Made by a program: the position numbers and the translations under genes. Shown piece after piece: positions 17,886-26,249 of a DNA stretch of 64,000 bases. The notes under the pieces are model-generated. The model was not told where the DNA came from. It saw only the letters and a list, made by a program, of their open reading frames with translations, and ran no database searches. The DNA comes from CAIOZA01 sp964464375 (GTDB lineage Bacteria > Bacteroidota > Ignavibacteria > Kapaibacteriales > UBA2268): the NCBI GenBank assembly GCA_964464375.1, contig CAYXFU010000016.1, forward strand, positions 16,871-80,870, in the 5' to 3' direction. Position 1 is the stretch's first letter, and the number at the start of each line of letters is the position of its first letter.

Positions 17886-17970
17886 GTTCCGGAGGACTGC
17901 GAAGCACATCCAGTCTGTTTTTTTACTGTAAAAGACAAATACATGGATTCTTCACTTCGTTCAGAATGAC
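17857..17970. repeat. GTCATTC-family repeat with inserted segment
   Basis: GTCATTCTGAGGGAGCGAAG at the left and CTTCGTTCAGAATGAC at the right. An extra GTTCCGGAGGACTGCGAAGC block in the left half also occurs near 58650. Between the lipoprotein and barrel-HMA genes no coding sequence is seen. Confidence 0.85.
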
Positions 17971-18076
17971 GTCAACAATTGACTTTTTTATCCAGTTCTT
18001 TCACAGGAATGACAAAAAATATACTAGACACAAACTAAATTAACAAAAATTTGAAATATCAAAAGTACTCAATATC

Positions 18077-19345
18077 ATGAAATCAAAATTAAGGATATTA
18101 ACCTTGCTATTCTATACATTTGCTCTTATTGTAATATCAAACACTGATGCTATGGCTCAGTGCTGCGCTGCAGGAAACCCCTCCAGCACAAACTGTTCAT
18201 TCGATCAAGGTGGCAAGAATAGTCTTCAGATAAGCTATTTCCACATGTACTCTTCGTCAGACGTATATTATGAAGGTGTAAATCAATCAAACTATAAATA
18301 TGCCACAAGTGATTTCAACTTCTCATCGCTTGCTTTATCTTATGGAATAACTAATGATCTTAGATTGACTGCTGATCTGGGATATTTCTTGAATAAAAGC
18401 CAGACTTTCACTAATGGTTACAATCGCCAGACTTCAGGATTGTCCGATGCGACTTTTGGAATAAGTTACCAAACTTACATAAGTTCAGACAAATTATTCG
18501 ATATAACGCAGTCATTAAGATTTACGGTACCCGTAGGACAGTTCAATCAGGAATATGAAGGAGTTATCCTTCCTATTGATTTTCAGCCATCATCGGGAAA
18601 TTTCAAATATAATCTTGGATTAGTTCTATCCAAAAGATTTAACGGAAGTCCATTTTCACTGGTTTCTGTCAATTCTATGGAAGTTTCACAATTCATAGAG
18701 ACAGAAAATTCCAGATATAAATATGGAAATCTATATAATGTATCATTGATTGGAAGGTATGCTTTTGAGTTTGGGCTGACTGCCTCTCTACAGATGCGTT
18801 TCGAGGTTAGAGAGAAAGCATTGAACGGACCGAAATCTCAGGACAATACATTCAATTACATCAATGCTTCAGGAGGTGTTGTTGCGTTTATATCTCCACA
18901 ATTATCATATAATTTTTACAAGGATTTTGGTTTCACACTTCAGTACAATCATCCCCTTTATAAGAATGTAAACGGACTTCAGCTTACAAATAAATATTCG
19001 ATATCAGCAGGTTTGTCCAAAAGTTTTAACTTTTCCTCAGATGAAGAGCCAATCGCTGAAATCGAGCGGGATGCATCTTTGTCAAAATTATCGATAAATG
19101 TAAGCGGTAACTGCGAGATGTGCAAAGCAAGGATTGAAGAAACTGTCAACGAAATAAGCAATGTATCTTCATCAGACTGGAACTCCGATACTAAGGAATT
19201 GATAGTATATTATAAAGATAACAAGCCCGATGTCGATAAAATAGAACAAGCTCTTGCGTCAGTTGGACACGACACAGAAAAGTATAAAGCCAAACTTGAG
19301 GTTTATGAAAAACTCCCTAAATGCTGTCTATATAGGAACAAATAA
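18077..19345 (+). CDS. Outer-membrane barrel protein fused to a C-terminal HMA domain
   Basis: A 422-residue exported protein. The signal peptide ends near AMAQ28, and the mature N-terminus is cysteine-rich (CCAAGNPSSTNC). Residues about 48-320 alternate hydrophobic and polar residues with turns, as in an outer-membrane barrel of the transporter/porin type. Residues about 335-410 form a heavy-metal-associated domain with the metal site GNCEMCKARIEETV (Cys346, Cys349) and the expected GH near the end (SVGHDTEKY). HMA domains usually sit in the cytoplasm on copper ATPases or chaperones, so one attached to an outer-membrane protein is unusual. It closes the metal cluster and is followed by a terminator. 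Confidence 0.8.
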   Translation: MKSKLRILTLLFYTFALIVISNTDAMAQCCAAGNPSSTNCSFDQGGKNSLQISYFHMYSSSDVYYEGVNQSNYKYATSDFNFSSLALSYGITNDLRLTADLGYFLNKSQTFTNGYNRQTSGLSDATFGISYQTYISSDKLFDITQSLRFTVPVGQFNQEYEGVILPIDFQPSSGNFKYNLGLVLSKRFNGSPFSLVSVNSMEVSQFIETENSRYKYGNLYNVSLIGRYAFEFGLTASLQMRFEVREKALNGPKSQDNTFNYINASGGVVAFISPQLSYNFYKDFGFTLQYNHPLYKNVNGLQLTNKYSISAGLSKSFNFSSDEEPIAEIERDASLSKLSINVSGNCEMCKARIEETVNEISNVSSSDWNSDTKELIVYYKDNKPDVDKIEQALASVGHDTEKYKAKLEVYEKLPKCCLYRNK

Positions 19346-19382
19346 CAAAACAATGTTATCCAAGTGAATATCTATAGTTAAA

Positions 19383-19414
19383 GGGTTGTCTCAAAACTGG
19401 GACAACCTTTTTGT
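19383..19414 (+). terminator. Rho-independent terminator after the metal cluster
   Basis: GGTTGTC and GACAACC form a stem around a 10-base loop, followed by TTTTTGTT. It lies 38 bases after the stop of the barrel-HMA gene. Confidence 0.8.
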
Positions 19415-19600
19415 TATTCATTAAGGTCACTTTTTTTTGATATATTAAAAATTGTGAAACATTTTTCTAATTTATCCGTAAATCGAATTGAATTAACAAT
19501 TAGTAGTATAAAAATTAATTAATATATAGAATAATTTTTACCAATCATAAATCCTTAGATAACAGAGTATTTTATTAACAAACTAAAAGGAAAGACAGAT

Positions 19601-21136
19601 ATGAAGCAGAACGCTTTAAAATCCGCCGGATTTATTGCATTGGGCAGTATAGCATTGGTGATGCTTGTGCTTAGCCTAAGTCCGAGTTTTATGACAAAAG
19701 TATTTGCAGAAGACATAGGGGCGAAACAACCTCCAGTCAAGATGAATGAACATGTACGAGCTTTGAATAATGCTTTTGAAGAAGTAAGCAAGGCAGTCGT
19801 GCCTTCAGTCGTGAGCATTAGTGTGGTCATTGAAAACAAGGGAATGAAAAACCAGATGCACGATGAATTCAGAGACTTTTTCAAATTCTTTGGACAGCCC
19901 AATCCCGATGATAACCAGCAGGAAAATCAGGCTCCACAGGAAAGTGAAGCTAGCGGTTCAGGTGTTATTGTTACAGAGAACGGTTATATTGTAACTAATT
20001 ATCATGTTATTGAAAACGCAAAAGAGATTAAGGTTACAACCAATGATAAAAAAGAACACAAGGCAAAGTTAATAGGAACCGATCCATTGACAGATCTTGC
20101 TGTTATTAAGATAGAAGGCAGCGGTTTCCCGATGGCATATATAGGCAATATCGAAGATGTGAAGATCGGCGAATGGGTGCTGGCAGTTGGCAATCCATTA
20201 GGATTAAATTCAACTGTGACAGCCGGCATAGTAAGCGCAATAGGCAGAGGCGGATTATCTATATTAAGAGACAGAGGACCTTCGGCTGTGGAGAATTTCA
20301 TTCAGACTGATGCTGCTATCAATCCAGGAAACAGCGGTGGTGGTTTGTTCAATCTTGAAGGATCGCTAGTTGGTATCAATACAGCTATTGCAACTAGAAC
20401 CGGTTCATATATCGGTTATGGTTTTGCTATTCCGATTGACTTAGTTAAATCCGTCATAACGGACCTTATTCAGAACGGTAAAATCAGCCGCGGACAAATT
20501 GGTGTTATGATACGCAGTGTGGACGAACTTATGGCTAAATCACTCGGATTGAATGATGTCGCAGGAGTTCTTGTAAATGATGTCATCAAGAACAGTGCCG
20601 CAGACAAAGCCGGAATCGAATCCGGTGACGTTATACTTGAGCTTGACGGAAAAACTCTTTCTACATCGAATGAATTACAGAGTATTGTTGCAAAAAAGAA
20701 AGCCGGCGATAACGTAAACATGGTAATCTGGAGAGACGGTAAGAAAATCAATAAACAAGTTAAGTTGCAACCAAGAGAAACGAAGGATGATATTGCATCT
20801 AAAGAGGCTTCAAAGGGCGATGATGAAGACATGACAGATAATGCTAACTCTCTGAACTTCGATAAGCTTGGGTTCACTGTGAAACCTCTGACAGCAGACG
20901 ATAAGGATAATTATGATGTACAGAATGGTGTAATCATTTCGAAAGTTGACAGAAATGGTGAAGCAATTAAAAGAGGCATAGTACCTAATGGTATTATTAT
21001 TAAAGCAGACAGAACAAAGATAACATCAATGAAAGAGTTGAAAAAGGTTCTTTCGGAGAAGAAATCGGGCGATGCTGTAATGCTCCAAATAAAGTACAAA
21101 GACTCAAATAGAATTGTGGCATTGGAAATTCCATAA
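19601..21136 (+). CDS. degP: DegP/HtrA-type periplasmic serine protease
   Basis: A 511-residue Do-family protease that degrades or refolds misfolded envelope proteins. A hydrophobic N-terminal segment (about 9-29) exports or anchors it. The trypsin-like domain carries the triad: His135 (TNYHVIEN), Asp165 (DPLTDLAVIK) and Ser245 (INPGNSGGGLF). Two PDZ domains follow, at about 285-390 and 420-510, joined by a charged linker. An AAGGAAAG stretch lies before the ATG. The large load of secreted proteins encoded around it fits an envelope quality-control role. It stands as a single gene with a 33-bp palindrome 34 bases downstream. Confidence 0.95.
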   Translation: MKQNALKSAGFIALGSIALVMLVLSLSPSFMTKVFAEDIGAKQPPVKMNEHVRALNNAFEEVSKAVVPSVVSISVVIENKGMKNQMHDEFRDFFKFFGQPNPDDNQQENQAPQESEASGSGVIVTENGYIVTNYHVIENAKEIKVTTNDKKEHKAKLIGTDPLTDLAVIKIEGSGFPMAYIGNIEDVKIGEWVLAVGNPLGLNSTVTAGIVSAIGRGGLSILRDRGPSAVENFIQTDAAINPGNSGGGLFNLEGSLVGINTAIATRTGSYIGYGFAIPIDLVKSVITDLIQNGKISRGQIGVMIRSVDELMAKSLGLNDVAGVLVNDVIKNSAADKAGIESGDVILELDGKTLSTSNELQSIVAKKKAGDNVNMVIWRDGKKINKQVKLQPRETKDDIASKEASKGDDEDMTDNANSLNFDKLGFTVKPLTADDKDNYDVQNGVIISKVDRNGEAIKRGIVPNGIIIKADRTKITSMKELKKVLSEKKSGDAVMLQIKYKDSNRIVALEIP

Positions 21137-21170
21137 GCAAGGTTCTAAGCAAAGATAAGAAAAAGATTTC

Positions 21171-21203
21171 AGATGTCCAACACCTTGAAGGTGTTGGACA
21201 TCT
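21171..21203. repeat. 33-bp palindrome after degP (family B, intergenic)
   Basis: AGATGTCCAACACCTT, one base, and an exact 16-base complementary arm. Length and ends (AGATG...CATCT) match the 33-bp palindromes inside T9SS genes at 1218 and 52107. It could also stop transcription of degP, but no T-run follows. Confidence 0.85.
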
Positions 21204-21291
21204 TATCTACTCTAAAGCTTCACAAACTTCCCGACTCTCTCCCCAATCCTCAAAAAATACATACCCGGAGCTAAGCCTGAAACATCGACTC

Positions 21292-21319
21292 GTTTGGGCA
21301 ATTCATGAATTGCCCCTAC
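21292..21319. repeat. 28-bp family-A palindrome in the orphan domain, loop 2
   Basis: Core GGGCAATTCATGAATTGCCC (20-bp perfect palindrome), extended to 28 bp by GTTT on the left and CTAC on the right. Confidence 0.85.
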
Positions 21320-21355
21320 AGACAATACAGTTTGACCATAAACATTGATTATTTT

Positions 21356-21383
21356 GTAAGGGCGAACGGCCGTTCGCCCCTAC
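21356..21383. repeat. 28-bp family-A palindrome in the orphan domain, loop 1
   Basis: GTAAGGGCGAACGG plus complementary arm with one mismatch; otherwise the same as 3148-3175. Confidence 0.88.
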
Positions 21384-21563
21384 GAAAATTTGTTTAGATT
21401 TATTTTCCGTTTTCTACACACAGGTCGCTACTCCGTAGCTGAATACAAAGTACATCTATTGAACGTTGTCATACCTGCGTATGCAGGTATCTTTTTCCTT
21501 TGTTTGAATTGTATTCATCATGCCTTTAATCCCATAAATCCCATAAATCCCAGTTCAGACAAT

Positions 21564-22805
21564 TTATAACTTCACGAATTTACCGACTCGATCCCCAATC
21601 CTCACAAAATACATCCCCGGAGCTAAACCGGAAATGTCTATCCGTAGGGGTAATTCATGAATTTCCCCAACAGACAATACAGTTTGACCATAAACATTGA
21701 AGATTTTGAATTCGCTTTGTTCGGACACGGCACGCCGTGTCCCTACGGATATTTCAATGAAATCGGATGCGGGATTGGGAGAAATAGAAAAATTAAAGTC
21801 GTTAATTGTTTCTTGAATACCAGTTATACTTTTTAAACTGATTAGACTTATATATTCAGAATTACTTATAACTAAATAATTGCTATCTGATGTAAACTTA
21901 GCATATAAAGCTCTTAGACTTGTTGATGCGATAACAGTACCATCATTAATATCCCATATTAAAATAGGATCTAAACTCCAAAATACACCTGCAACAATAA
22001 ATCTATTATTAGGTGATACAGATAATGAATATACTGCGCTACTTGTTTTGATATTTCTTAATAGAGACCTGCTCTTTGTATCACATACATTAACTCCACT
22101 TGTATTGTTATATTTAAAATAATCGCAAACAAATTTAGAGCCGTCATTATTAAATGTAGCATAATATGATGAACCCTCGTCTTTAATTACGATGGAATCA
22201 GTTTGTAGATCGGTTAATGAGGCAGGAGTAAATCTTGTTGCTACGGCTAAATATCTATCATCTTTAGAAAATTCGATAAAATTGGGTTGTTGTCTTTCCA
22301 TCCATTCACCTATCAAGCATGGATATTGTTTATAGATTTCATCAGTTTGGAAATTTCTTATAATTACGCCTTTCTCCATTAAAGAATAAGCTAAATACTT
22401 ATTATCATGGGAGAGCGCAGCATAAAATGATCCACTAGATAAATTAACCTTTATTTCTTTAACTAAAACCCATGTTTTCGTATCCCAAACAGTTAATTTA
22501 CCATAGTTTCCATCATCAGAACCAGTAGCAATGAGAAATGAACCGTCATAAGAATATTTTACAGCAAATAATGTATAATCACAGACTTTTATTTGCTTGA
22601 ATATAGTTCCAGTTAAAAGATTAACAATTCTTATTGTTCCATCTTTTCCGCTTAATGAAATAAATTTATTGTCTGGTGAGACGTCGAAATAAGAAGAAAT
22701 ACCAAATTCATTTCTCCAAACCACACTAGAGTCAAGTGATATTTGGCTCTTTACATTTGCAATAAAGAAGATGAAGAAGAGTAGAATAAGAATGAATTGT
22801 TTCAT
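21564..22805 (-). CDS. WD40-like beta-propeller protein with T9SS sorting domain
   Basis: A 413-residue exported protein. The signal peptide covers residues 1-20. Residues about 30-325 hold repeated propeller-type units: FDVSPDNKFISLSGKDGTIR, then VKYSYDGSFLIATGSDDG, ALSHDNKYLAYS, SVSPNNRFIVAGVFWSLDPI. From about 338 a sorting domain follows: ISPNPASDFIEISV, FNVYGQTVLSVG, then GMYFVRIGDRVGKFVKL. Both loops are 28-bp palindromes (21644-21671 and 21719-21746). A partial gene at 63727 has a similar propeller-like start. It probably acts as a surface or released binding protein (inference). Confidence 0.87.
   Translation of the reverse strand: MKQFILILLFFIFFIANVKSQISLDSSVVWRNEFGISSYFDVSPDNKFISLSGKDGTIRIVNLLTGTIFKQIKVCDYTLFAVKYSYDGSFLIATGSDDGNYGKLTVWDTKTWVLVKEIKVNLSSGSFYAALSHDNKYLAYSLMEKGVIIRNFQTDEIYKQYPCLIGEWMERQQPNFIEFSKDDRYLAVATRFTPASLTDLQTDSIVIKDEGSSYYATFNNDGSKFVCDYFKYNNTSGVNVCDTKSRSLLRNIKTSSAVYSLSVSPNNRFIVAGVFWSLDPILIWDINDGTVIASTSLRALYAKFTSDSNYLVISNSEYISLISLKSITGIQETINDFNFSISPNPASDFIEISVGTRRAVSEQSEFKIFNVYGQTVLSVGEIHELPLRIDISGLAPGMYFVRIGDRVGKFVKL
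21644..21671. repeat. 28-bp family-A palindrome, loop 2
   Basis: GTAGGGGTAATTCATGAATT, then TCCCCAAC. It is an imperfect palindrome sharing the AATTCATGAATT core with 21292-21319. Confidence 0.8.
21719..21746. repeat. 28-bp family-A palindrome, loop 1
   Basis: Inner GGACACGGC and GCCGTGTCC arms, ending CCCTAC on the right. The left end is diverged (GTTC), giving the RRAVSEQSE loop in the protein. Confidence 0.8.
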
Positions 22806-22891
22806 GATACACGCTTTTCAAATTTAATTTTACTAATCTAATTTACTACTAAGACACATCAAAGTAGAAATAGTTACAATACTCCTAAACT

Positions 22892-24502
22892 TTATTTCCT
22901 CAGCCTGACAAACTGCTTTCCATTGAAAATGAAGATTCTGTTCAGAAGCGTTGAGTCTAATATATTTACAATGGCTTTGGTCGTGATTTGGGGCTTTATT
23001 TCGGTTGTTATCTTGATTGTCTGGAAGCCGTCGCGATAGGAGAGCTTCTCGTCTTTGATCACTGCACGCGAGATAGTGCCGTAAGGTACGAATCGGGCAT
23101 TTGTGGCTGTGAGTTCGATTTGGCTTGGAGTTATCAGCTTATAGGTTATCTTTGTGTCCTTCTGCATTTCGATTCTCAACTGTGGCGATACCTCGATGTT
23201 ACGGTTGTTCAGATAGTACCAGACAGCCTGTGTGAAACCGATTTTGTAGGTGTTGATCCTGTCAATCTTATCGGGGACTGCAAGGAAGATCATTGTGTCC
23301 TTGACTCCCGGAGTATATTTCAGATTCGAGAGCGATGTTTGGGCAACATTCGCTGCGTTATGCCACTTGCCGGCTCGCACAGCAGTAACGGTGATAGAGA
23401 AAATGCCTGCAATTATGATTATGAGCATAATAGCCTGATGCAGTGGTTTGCGGTAATCTATCCTGAACAGGCTGAGAGCCGAGATAATCAATCCCATTGA
23501 TGCTGTGAACGAATACCACTGCCCGAACCTGGCGCATGCCGGAATGATGAATATGATGAACCAGCCTATTCCGAAGAGGAAAAGTTTCAGTTGTTTTCCT
23601 CGAAGAGTGATTAGTTTCCTGATTATCAGATAAAGTAATGAAAATGCGATTGTCCAGCCGAAAAGTGCGTAGATAAAGTTTGACCTAAGCCAAGTGACAA
23701 GAATCTCGAACTGGTCTGCCTGTATGAAGCTGATCGGAATGTATAGAAGGAAGTTCTGAATGAATTTCCATAAGCTAATGCTCTCGAAGTTCGATGACTG
23801 GAAAGGAGTTCCGCCGATAACGAAGAATCTGTAAAGAAGCACAAACGAAACCAGAGCAAATGCTATGATGGATGCGTATAGAGCAGGTTTTATCCTTGAT
23901 TTATTTGTATCTTCTTTCAGGAGTAACAGTAATGGAAGCAGAACTGCGGCATAAGCAGGTTCCTTGCTCATGATTGAAAGCATAAACAGAAAGGCTGATG
24001 ATATTATTAGTAGTATTTTCTTTTCCGATCTTAGAAATACATGTAACGATAAAAGAAGGAACAGAGCCATGATAGTATCGGTGCGTCCAGCAATCCATGC
24101 GACTGATAGTTCATGTGCAGGGAGAACAGTGAATATAAACGCTCCGATTCGTGCAGATATTTCCTCGAACTCCAGTTTTTGAAGGAGTTTGTAGAAAAGC
24201 CAGCAAATCGCTGAATAGATGGCGATGTTCGTGATATGATAGGGAATGGAGTTGTATTGGTAAAAGAACTTGGTCAGCGAATCCAGAGTCCAAACGACGG
24301 GACGCCAGTATGGTCCGCCTACTTCGCGCTGGAAGAAGTTATTGAATGTCTCGAAGAATGTATGTGGCGACATCCAGCTTAATATTAAAAAGTCCTCATT
24401 GATTATTCCGACTGAGATGTATCCTATCCATGGGATTACAGCCAGAACCAACAGGAACTTGGTGAAGAATTTTGAATTCGACCAGACTTTTTGTTCTTCC
24501 AT
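22892..24502 (-). CDS. Polytopic GT-C-like membrane protein (putative glycosyltransferase)
   Basis: A 536-residue integral membrane protein with roughly ten hydrophobic helices between about residues 14 and 385 and a soluble C-terminal tail of about 130 residues. The layout and the first periplasmic loop (GGPYWRPVVWTLDSLTKFFY, AHELSVAWIAGRTDTIMALF) resemble the lipid-linked-sugar glycosyltransferases of the GT-C fold (PMT/ArnT/TMTC-like), common in Bacteroidota. No acceptor can be named. It begins 7 bases after the Dabb gene stop (24510), so the two are one operon. Confidence 0.7.
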   Translation of the reverse strand: MEEQKVWSNSKFFTKFLLVLAVIPWIGYISVGIINEDFLILSWMSPHTFFETFNNFFQREVGGPYWRPVVWTLDSLTKFFYQYNSIPYHITNIAIYSAICWLFYKLLQKLEFEEISARIGAFIFTVLPAHELSVAWIAGRTDTIMALFLLLSLHVFLRSEKKILLIISSAFLFMLSIMSKEPAYAAVLLPLLLLLKEDTNKSRIKPALYASIIAFALVSFVLLYRFFVIGGTPFQSSNFESISLWKFIQNFLLYIPISFIQADQFEILVTWLRSNFIYALFGWTIAFSLLYLIIRKLITLRGKQLKLFLFGIGWFIIFIIPACARFGQWYSFTASMGLIISALSLFRIDYRKPLHQAIMLIIIIAGIFSITVTAVRAGKWHNAANVAQTSLSNLKYTPGVKDTMIFLAVPDKIDRINTYKIGFTQAVWYYLNNRNIEVSPQLRIEMQKDTKITYKLITPSQIELTATNARFVPYGTISRAVIKDEKLSYRDGFQTIKITTEIKPQITTKAIVNILDSTLLNRIFIFNGKQFVRLRK

Positions 24503-24509
24503 TTATGAA

Positions 24510-24812
24510 TTAAACCTCGTAATCGCAGGAATGTGTTACTTCGCGCACCTTGTTAAGGAATTCGACGACAGCAACATGAGCCGGATGCTTAGTATATAAA
24601 TCCAGATCTTCCCAATTGTCATAATCAGCGAGAATCGAAAGATCATAAGCTCTCGGTGAATCGAGCTGATTGATTCCCACTTCGAAGCTTTTGATTGTTT
24701 CGATTTGTGCAGGTAAAGCTCTTAGCATTGTTGCGACAAGCTGCACATTCTCGGCTTTTGATCTGCCGTCAGCTTCATCGTAGAATTTTATCATTATTAT
24801 GTGTCTTATCAT
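24510..24812 (-). CDS. Dabb (stress-responsive alpha/beta barrel) domain protein
   Basis: A 100-residue ferredoxin-fold protein. The Dabb hallmarks are the first strand MIRHIIMIKFYDEADG, the helix with LRALPAQIETIKSFEVGINQ, the segment YDLSILADYDNWEDLDLYTK and HPAHVAVVEFL near the end. Such proteins form dimeric barrels and act as small enzymes or stress proteins; the substrate is unknown. It lies directly upstream of the GT-C-like gene. Confidence 0.88.
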   Translation of the reverse strand: MIRHIIMIKFYDEADGRSKAENVQLVATMLRALPAQIETIKSFEVGINQLDSPRAYDLSILADYDNWEDLDLYTKHPAHVAVVEFLNKVREVTHSCDYEV

Positions 24813-24851
24813 GATATATCTTGATATATTTATTAATAGTAAAATTCATTC

Positions 24852-25027
24852 GTCATTCAGAGCGCAGCGAAGAATCCATGTATTTGTATTTTCTTGTAAA
24901 AACAGCCTGGATTCTTCAGTCGCAGTGCCCCTTCTGAAGGACAGCGATTCCGTCATTCTGAACGAAGTGAAGAATCCATGTATTCATACTATTGCTAGAT
25001 TCTTAGTACCGATTCCTCAAAAAGACA
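24852..25027. repeat. GTCATTC-family repeats, left of the GIY-YIG gene
   Basis: Starts GTCATTCAGAGCGCAGCGAA and includes ATCCATGTATTTGTATTTTC and AACAGCCTGGATTCT. A second unit follows from about 24953 (GTCATTCTGAACGAAGTGAA). About 65 bases from 24852 match 25392 onward in the same orientation, with two small differences. Confidence 0.85.
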
Positions 25028-25031
25028 GCCA

Positions 25032-25319
25032 CTAATACCACTCTTCACTTAAATCATTCCAATTAGGATTATTACCTTCAATCAATTTAATTTTTTTTAC
25101 TCTTGAATATCCTTTAATATGCTTTTCTCTGACAATAGCAGATTCAATATTTCCACAGTCTTCAAGGAATACTAGTTGATGAACAGAATATTTGGAAGTA
25201 AAACCTTCAAATAAATTATTTTTATGTTCATAGACTCTTTTTAATAAATTAGATGTTACACCTGTGTAAAGTGTTCCATTTTTTTGCGAAGCCATAATAT
25301 ATACAAACCCGTTTTTCAT
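25032..25319 (-). CDS. Small GIY-YIG nuclease-domain protein embedded in repeats
   Basis: A 95-residue single-domain protein of the UvrC/YhbQ-like GIY-YIG class: FVYIMASQKNGTLYTGVTSN, LLKRVYEHKNN, then a conserved Glu in FLEDCGNIESAIVREKHIKG and a C-terminal NPNWNDLSEEWY. The GIY and YIG positions read VYI and YTG, normal for this subgroup. Such small proteins are abundant in Bacteroidota and their function is unknown. This one is directly bracketed by GTCATTC-family repeats at 24852-25027 and 25345-25482, in direct orientation. Mobility of the unit is an inference. Confidence 0.9.
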   Translation of the reverse strand: MKNGFVYIMASQKNGTLYTGVTSNLLKRVYEHKNNLFEGFTSKYSVHQLVFLEDCGNIESAIVREKHIKGYSRVKKIKLIEGNNPNWNDLSEEWY

Positions 25320-25344
25320 TCATTTTTTTTTATTGATGATAAAT

Positions 25345-25482
25345 ACATGGATTCATCAGTCGCTTCGCTCCTTCTGAATGACAGCCATTTCGTCATTCAG
25401 AGCGCAGCGAAGAATCCATGTATTTGTATTTTCCTGTAAAACAGCCTGGATTCTCACTGTCGCTCCGCTCCTTCTGAATGAC
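25345..25482. repeat. GTCATTC-family repeats, right of the GIY-YIG gene
   Basis: A half-unit (ATGGATTCATCAGTCGCTTC...GAATGAC) is followed by a full unit from 25392 that begins GTCATTCAGAGCGCAGCGAA and ends CTCCTTCTGAATGAC. It is nearly identical to the repeat on the other side of the gene. Confidence 0.85.
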
Positions 25483-25497
25483 ACTTTTGAGACAACC

Positions 25498-26088
25498 TCA
25501 TCCTAAATTTTGTTCGGGAATAAAATCCGAAAAATTATTACTTTGATTAACAGATTTAATTTCGGTCAGAACCTCATCGATAGAACTGAAGACCTTCCAC
25601 GATGTAACGAAAGCTTCACCCATGAATTTTTCGGAGATTGATTTCTCCATCATTCTGAGCAGGTCATCGTAGTAACCATTGAGATTTATGATGTAAACAG
25701 GTTTATCTATAATCCCGAGGAACTTCCAGGCTAATGCCTGAAGGAGCTCCTCCATAGTGCCGATACCGCCGGGAAGAGCTATGATAGCATCAGCACTGTG
25801 AATAAGCTTTGATTCTCTGTGATGGATAGTTTCTACAACATTCAGCTCATCTAAATCCTCTCTGCCCCATTCTTTAGCTACCATGAACTCAGGAATGAAA
25901 CCGATAACCTTTCCGCTGTTCGCAAGTGCACCATCGGAGAGCCGCCCCATCAATCCAACTTTGCCGCCACCATAGATAATTCTGATATTCATCTTAGCCA
26001 GAGCAGTACCAAGTTCGAAAGCAGAATCAAGAAAAAATGGATCTACATTTTTGCTTGATGCACAAAAAACGCATATACTATTAATCAT
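25498..26088 (-). CDS. LOG-family protein (putative nucleoside 5'-monophosphate phosphoribohydrolase)
   Basis: A 196-residue Rossmann-like protein. The start at 26088 (MINSICVFCASS) is preferred; an upstream ATG at 26118 would add ten atypical residues. Family motifs are YGGGKVGLMG and the catalytic PGGIGTMEELLQALAW, with HHRESKL between them. Proteins of this TIGR00730/LOG group release adenine or cytokinin base from nucleotide monophosphates; in bacteria the role is often purine salvage. It stands next to the adk gene on the opposite strand. Confidence 0.92.
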   Translation of the reverse strand: MINSICVFCASSKNVDPFFLDSAFELGTALAKMNIRIIYGGGKVGLMGRLSDGALANSGKVIGFIPEFMVAKEWGREDLDELNVVETIHHRESKLIHSADAIIALPGGIGTMEELLQALAWKFLGIIDKPVYIINLNGYYDDLLRMMEKSISEKFMGEAFVTSWKVFSSIDEVLTEIKSVNQSNNFSDFIPEQNLG

Positions 26089-26249
26089 ACTCTTGTTTTT
26101 ATCATTTAACCAATTCACAAAGTTAAGAAATTAGATAGACATTAAATAAGCAATATATCAATGAAAAAATGAAAATGACTTGAAAAGAATGAATTAATTT
26201 CTTATTTTTAAATTCACAAATTTTTTTGTCAGAAAAATATTAATTTGTT

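Larger units (their letters stand above)
21212..21392 (-). pseudogene. Orphan T9SS sorting domain with both loop palindromes
   Basis: The minus strand reads INVYGQTVLSVGAIHELPK, then RVDVSGLAPGMYFLRIGERV and GKFVKL with a stop at 21212-21214. No passenger gene is attached. The upstream half (VGANGRSPLQ) is in a different frame from the INVYGQTV part, so it is also frameshifted. Palindromes occupy both loops: 21292-21319 and 21356-21383. It lies downstream of the complete T9SS gene at 21564, mirroring the arrangements near 359 and 50938. Confidence 0.8.
21137..21563. other. Gap with orphan sorting domain and repeats
   Basis: The region holds a family-B palindrome (21171-21203), an orphan T9SS domain on the minus strand (21212-21392) and a small GTCATACCTG hairpin (21468-21490). 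The rest, about 21400-21560, shows no gene. Confidence 0.7.
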
